Below, one piece after another: positions 58,061-64,000 of a stretch of DNA of 64,000 nucleotides. The translations under genes were made by a program, and so were the position numbers. The DNA lies in NCBI GenBank assembly GCA_024734555.1, contig JANPWX010000073.1:925420-989419 (forward strand), written 5' to 3'. The notes under the pieces were generated by a model. The model had not been told where the DNA came from and ran no database searches. It saw nothing but the letters and a program-made list of their open reading frames with translations. The stretch is from Trochalopteron elliotii (taxonomy: Eukaryota; Chordata; Aves; Passeriformes; Leiothrichidae). The stretch's first letter is position 1. Each line of letters begins with the position of its first letter.

Positions 58061-61000
58061 TTGCCATGCATGGTTCAGTTCTAGCTCATCTTACCTAATG
58101 GCAAAGGAAAAGATAGGTGGTGTCCTGAGGTTCCTCCATGCTTTTTTTACTGTGTCGTTCCAAATGTGCCTGGAATTTGATCAGCTCCATACACAGGTTG
58201 GAGAATTGGTGTCAAAGGCAAGAAGAAAAAATCCTCTCACAATAAGAACACAGATTCTGTGCTCCTTTGTACTGTTCTATGTTCTCAAATGCCTATTAAT
58301 AATACACCAAAGTGGGTTCTCTTCCAGTGATGGTAGGAGATAGACATTAGGGGGAGGGCTGGAATTATGGACAGTTGAAACAATAGATGTCCTCTGCAAC
58401 AAGAGATGTCCTATCATATTTATTTTCACAAACAGATAGGGGTGGTTCAAGGTAGTTGGTCAAACTAAGCTGTTAAAATCATGCTCAGGCTTCAAATATT
58501 TTTCAGGTTTTTTTTCTCTAAACCTTCTTTGCCCTGATCCCTGTTACAGTTTTAGTAATTCTCAGAAGTCCTTTTCCTCATGCTGGTTTATGCTGTTCCT
58601 GATCTTTCTCCTTTTAATCCCAGGGGAATTAACCAGCCAGTCCATCTGAAAGCCACACAGCTCCTCCTCCTCTTTCACCCTCCCTCTGTCCTTTCAGCCT
58701 GCCCCACAGAGACCCCACTATCCTCAAGGCTGTCAAATCCTGACAAAACCAAACAGAATTAATACTCTTTGGGTGCTGTGCATTTGTGCCCCTGTCGTTG
58801 CCTTTCCCCTCAGAGTAGGAGGGCTGGGCATCTCTGACTGTTTCTTTGACCATATGGTGACACCATCTCTGTCTTTGTCAATTCATGATGTTCAGAAAAC
58901 GTTCACTTTCTGCTCCTTCCCAACCCCCAAGGTCTCTCCTGTGCTGTCCCAGATGTTATGCAAAATACAGCAGGCATTTATCACACCAGGCATGTTTAGA
59001 TGATTTATAAGGCAGTACCAGCTGCCCTTCAGTCTCCCAGAAACATGTGCTGCTGACATTCTACAAGGGAATGCTTGTTGCTCTGGTCTGAAGGGCTGGT
59101 GACAGGAAATCAGGTGGGCTGGCTTTCTTGTACTCGATGGAAGAATCATAAAAGAGGGAAGGAAGGAAGACAGCAAGTAGTTTGCTGAAGTTTGCTACAG
59201 CAGACCAGCCCCTGTGCACAGTATTCCTGAAATCATGAGCTTTGATTTCCAGTCCCCCTCACACTGAGGCACAATCACACACACCTTCCTGGCTGCTGCT
59301 GTCCCAGCTTTCTGGCATGGCCCCCTGCCTGGAGTAAGTTTCTTTTCTTACCTGTGTGCTGAGGTGTTCTTGTTGTCAGGACCTGACACCTTGTTTTTGC
59401 CATCTGAACTAATTTAGCAGTGTCCTGTTCTTAAAGCTAAGACAACTCCTTCAGTCTGAAATGGGGTTGGGATTGCTTTCAGGAGCATCTCAGGCAGCAG
59501 ATCTGGCCAAGCAATAATGTCTTCTTGGCTGCAGCTGGAAGAGGATGTGACATCAAGCCTTGATGTTTTTACTGTGGAAGTGTCACCAAACACAGGCAAA
59601 AAGAGCTATGAGCTTGATATTATTTTAAGTAAGTCCAGTGATGTTTTTGCCTGATGTGTGAAGGACAACAAATAAAGATAAAAATTCATTAGCCTGTCTC
59701 TACACAGTCTGTAAACATCTTCTGCGCAAAGCTATCAACAGCCTAGGTGAGATATGTTGCAGATGCTCCCACAGGGAGAACTCTGAAGGGAAATTTCCAC
59801 TGGCCTCCTGCAGAGACAGAGCTGGTCATCCATGCCCAGTAGGGCCATCTTACTGCCTTAGTTATGATTATTTCAGCTGAAAAGCAGTGCTCTGCCAAGA
59901 AAATATGATCCCAGTTAGTGCCTAGCCAAAGTAAATAAACATTAAGTCCCGCTTCTCACTCCTACTGCTGTGGTATTAAAAGCCTAAGGAAAACCTAACT
60001 CCAGATCTTCTCACATCGTAGTTTCTCATGCTTGCATGCCATCACAGCCCTATTTTGTGTCTTCTGATGGCAGTACCCGTTTGTGTGGCCTCTATTTTAT
60101 CAGACAATATTTTAAAAATAGTGCTGGAAACATTCACAGTGTCATAAGAGATGAAAACTGGAAGTTTATCAGTTCAATCTCTCTTCCGCCCCATATTTCT
60201 TGCATATCTGATGTGAAACTGAGTATGTGTTATACCAGAGGATGTAGAGCAGGGCAGAATTCCCTTAAAATGCTTGAAGTTTAAGGAGAGTGAACATGCA
60301 GCCCCCCAGTTGTGGTGAAGTCAGCTCGACAAGCAGTGAGAATGCACTTTGTGTCAGGAAATGATGTAAAGCAAATGAAAAACAGAGATGGCCTTGGAGT
60401 GGATTTCCTCTTGAGTATGAGAATAAGCCCAAAAGGAGAAGAAAGCAGGGGTAGAAAACAGGCACCTTTCTCTTTCCTTGTGTTCCTTTGTCTTGGAACT
60501 AAGCAGAGGAATCTGAGGGTTAGATATGGGTGGAAAAGTAACACCTCCCAGTCAGAGACAAGGAGCACTTGAGACAGCAGGGTATAATGACACCCCTTGC
60601 TAATGTTTGCAGAAAGTACTCTGGGTGTGGGCCACTGGAGTGGGCTAAAACCTATATATGCACACCAGCTTTGGGTAGTGAAGATTATATACTGCAATGC
60701 CCTCTTCTCACAGCAGCTGTGTTTTTTCCTGCTTTCAGTTAGCATTATTGTGAGCTCTGCCATTGTGACATTTTACAGCAAGCACCCATCTGCAGTATTT
60801 CCTTAATGATGGGAAATGCTAGATTTCAGTCCCTCTGTTTCCTGACAAGAGTAACAGTGCCTCTTCCTCTAGAGCAGAGGGCTGTAGGCACTGTATGTTA
60901 TTGCTGTAGCTTTGTGTTTCTGGAGGATGTTGTTTGGTTAGACTCTCCGGTGATACAGGTTTGCCGGGAATCCCTTAGCTATCATCAGAATTTATAAAAC

Positions 61001-61379
61001 AAAAACCCACCTGACCCCCAGTGACAGGCTGTTGGGAAGGGAAACCTCTGTTAGTCCACAGAAACCAGGTAAATAGAGCTGGGAAAACCTCTGGAGTCCA
61101 CTGCTGTGCCAGAGAATGATTGTCTCCCAGACTCCTCCACGTGAGCAAAGCAACAGGCATTCCTCAGGGAGACAGGTCAGCATCTCCATTATCGAGTGTG
61201 GCCATCAGAGGCTAAATCTCCACCCTTTTAATTTCACCCTATTCTTCATAGCTGTAAGACCTTTATTCCTCCCAGGACAATTATTCTTCCATCAAATACT
61301 TGCAGCAGGTTAAGTATGCTCCTCTGGGTATAGCTAGGCAGCTATACATATTTAGCTCCCTTTTCCTCCCCAGGAATCA
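58061..61379. other. Unremarkable intergenic sequence
   Basis: No supportable gene, RNA or named repeat. The 160-codon minus frame at 60281-60763 has no recognisable domain. Confidence 0.5.
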
Positions 61380-61440
61380 ATTTCCCCAGCCCTTTAATCA
61401 TGTTTACTGCTCTTCTCTGAATCTGTGCAGTTGCTGGTAT
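61380..61440 (-). mobile_element. Possible short fragment of an old CR1/L3-type LINE
   Basis: The sequence ccagccctttaatcatgttt, then actgctcttctctgaatctg resembles the reversed CR1/L3 segment 'aatcattttcgttgctcttctctgaa'. Only about 60 bp matches. Confidence 0.35.
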
Positions 61441-64000
61441 TTTGCATTGGTTCCCATTCATCTCTGGGCTTTTGATGAGCTGTAAGGATTCATCTTTGCC
61501 CTTTTTTCTACCAACAGAGAGGCAATCTAGTGAAGCAGGTGACACTGAGCTAATGGCATTTTGTGACTATGATTCTCTGCCTTCTTGAACTGCTGGTTGA
61601 TCTCAGAGATCAGTTGCTTGTTGCAGCCTTTCTCGTTGGGTGAACTGAGACAACAACAGTTCCCTCTCCTGTGAGGTTCTTGGAGATCCACGTGTGCGAA
61701 CATGATAGAAACACAAAATTGTGCAGCTATTATTGCTGCCTGGAGGAGTGGTTGGCATGGGGAGAAGGGTTCTCAGGCAGAACCCTGCCCAGCCTCCCTC
61801 ACACACCCACTCACCAGCAGAGATGCTTTTGTGTTCCCTGGAGGCCCTCTCTGCTGTGCAGCTCACGTCTCTCTGAGCTGTGAAAGTCTCAAAGGAAGGA
61901 GGGCAGCTTAAGCTCAGGTTGGGGGCAATTATGTTGCTTAACAATTTCACCTCCCTCTGATTTTTCCTTGTCAGTGAGGGACCAGCACATTAACCCTCAA
62001 TAAATTAAGTAATTATGTTGTGTTTTAATCTCTCTGTAGTATTTCACTGTTGAGTTTTCTAGCAGAACTAAGACACTTATTGACAGCTTTTTCTCCTTAC
62101 TCTCCCTGCTATTTGACCCCTACAGGAGCAGCTTGGTTTCTCCCAGGATCTTGGATGCCAGTAAAGAGCTCTGCTCAACTTTCTTCCCTGCCATCTGCCA
62201 TTCTGGCATTTCTCGGCCTCAGAACAGCAGATCAGATTTCACCTTAATCAAATTGCAAAGCACTGAGATAAGAGCTGGGGTCTCCAGGCACTGTTACTTG
62301 AACTGAAGTGGGACACCACAGTGGGCACAAGGCAGCAGATTCCTGCCAAGGAACTTCCCAGTGCCAGTGCATAGAGCGTGGATCCCTCCTGGACAGGACC
62401 TGAAGGAAAAGACAGAGCAGCTGAGAGCTGGGTGACTCTGCTTTGCCAGAAATTTTGAGCAAACACTGCTGGCTGCCCAGCTGTAAGGAACTGACTCCAA
62501 GCCTCCTTACTACAGGCATCCTATCAAGGCTGATATGTGTCTGCCTGGCTGGAGAGGCATCATCAGCCAGTGGCAGGGACAGGGCAAATATGTGCCAATG
62601 GATATGAGGCTGGAAAATGTGTCAGGCTGAATCCTACAAGCATCTTTTGTGTCAGGGGAGACAAATTGTAGGGAAGGAGCTTGGCTTATTTTAGAGTTGG
62701 GGGAGGGAGTTTTCTTCAGTGAGCTTTTCAGAGATGTTATGGTCTACATTGTCTGATGCCCAGAACAGAACTAAGGTGAAATTATGGTCTTTAATTTAGG
62801 ATGAAGTCACTTTCCCATGTATTCACATCTACTGTCAAGCTCTTGCAGCTGCTAAGACCCCCACCTTACTCAATTTTTATTTATTCTGAAGCGACCCAGA
62901 TGCCTGTAAGTAGCCCGGGCTGCAGGGAAATATCCACAGTCTGAGGGGCTTGAACAAAGTGCTGAGGACCACCTGTCTGAACACTGATGAATAGGAGGGG
63001 CATCTCCACTTCTTCTCCTCTGTAGGTGCTCACAGAGCATGCCCTATGCCTGAAGTCTGCTGTTCTCCACAGCAGGCTGGGAACAGGTTGGTGAGAGGTG
63101 AAGTGGCTGCACAGTGCAGATGTGGGAGACAGGAATGCAGTGAGGAGCAGGAGGGTGAACACAAGGGCATGAGTGAGTAAGAGCCAAGCTGGAGAGAAGA
63201 CTTAGTTAAGGGTAACATCAAAGAAATAAGTCAGGGAAGTAGGAAAGTTTGGAGCAGAGCTGAGGAGTAGGAAGGTCACTGAGGAGCAGTTTAGCCATGA
63301 CACTCAGCAATAACATTTGCACACTGCTACAGCTTTTAGTCAAACAGAAAAAAGAAGACCAGAGGCCTTAAGATCTAGTCCTAGCCCCAGACACATACCA
63401 TCCCTTGGCCGGGCCAAAGTTTCATGTAGGTTTTGTCTGGAACTGTGATTAACAAGCATTGCAGGAGATTTGATGTTTAGATGTATAGTGTCATAATACA
63501 TCCAGATTACTGGAGATGCTTAAATGCCACAAACATATGTCAAAGGAGAAGCTGTAGACCAGGTACCCTTGTTCTGCCTTTTAGCATATATAGATTATGG
63601 ACTGTGTCTCCGGGATCATTTCGTTTCAGTGATGATCTTCTGTCCTTCAAGATTACTACATACAATATTTCTTTTTTCTCTTTGCTGATTATGATGTGAT
63701 GGTACACACACATCAAAGTGTGATGGCTATTTTGGAAGCCATTTTAGATGCCACATTCTCCATTTATTCTGCAGAGGGCAAATCTAGGCACATGCATGAA
63801 CATTTGTGATTGTAATTTGGGAAGGGAAGGTAAGGTGAGGTATTGAATGATTAAATCCTTGACTGACACTAGTTGTATGATACAAAGGTTGTGGTGAGAG
63901 CACAGGCAAGTGTCTCTGGCAGACCTTGATGGAACAGTGTAAAATCCCACAACTCTTTAGGCATACTTAGATGAGTGTTTTTAGATCTCAACTGTGAGAG
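61441..64000. other. Unremarkable intergenic sequence to the window end
   Basis: Nothing recognisable; only short domain-less frames on both strands. Confidence 0.5.

Noticed and set aside
1..64000. Search for CRISPR arrays, bacterial operons, rRNA/tRNA genes and retroviral coding regions
   Set aside because: None seen. Repeats are LINE/SINE fossils and microsatellites, and gene structure is split with AG/GT introns.

Overview
This is a vertebrate nuclear window, most likely from a bird. The evidence is a set of chicken-repeat-1 (CR1) LINE copies, including one of about 600 bp at 50548-51150 with a typical avian CR1 3' end, together with old MIR-like remnants. There are no primate- or rodent-type SINEs. 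Base composition is AT-leaning outside a few CpG-rich islands. Species cannot be told from the sequence. No bacterial or phage gene organisation is present, and almost every open frame of 60-200 codons looks like chance.

One gene is clear: IGSF11 (immunoglobulin superfamily member 11, also BT-IgSF or VSIG3), on the plus strand. Six coding exons lie at 33985-39121, all with canonical AG/GT borders and compatible phases. They encode a V-type Ig domain, a C2-type Ig domain with the extra cysteine pair of the CTX/CAR family, a transmembrane helix, and a cytoplasmic tail ending in a PDZ-binding motif. The exon with the start codon and most of the signal peptide is not recognisable here. It is inferred to lie upstream, which makes 1-33984 the distal part of a large first intron. 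The last exon continues into a roughly 2.4 kb 3' UTR with several microsatellites and a final AATAAA at 41473.

From 41.5 kb to the end no established gene is visible. This fits the gene-poor interval that lies 3' of IGSF11, towards LSAMP, in mammals (placement by known synteny, not by sequence). Two CpG-rich islands stand out in it. The island at 45600-46060 carries a candidate small exon encoding a 51-residue transmembrane peptide with a splice donor, and a good TATA/initiator pair just downstream. The island at 51690-52290 contains a degenerate GC-rich minisatellite of about 43 bp units. They are the best candidates here for unannotated transcription, but neither is proven.

The rest of the window is non-coding sequence with CR1 and MIR-like fossils, homopolymer tracts, an A/C-only low-complexity block (20599-20778), a 34 bp alternating purine-pyrimidine stretch (48612-48645) and a small tandem duplication (54885-54975). 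I found no CRISPR array, rRNA or tRNA gene, and no retroviral coding region.
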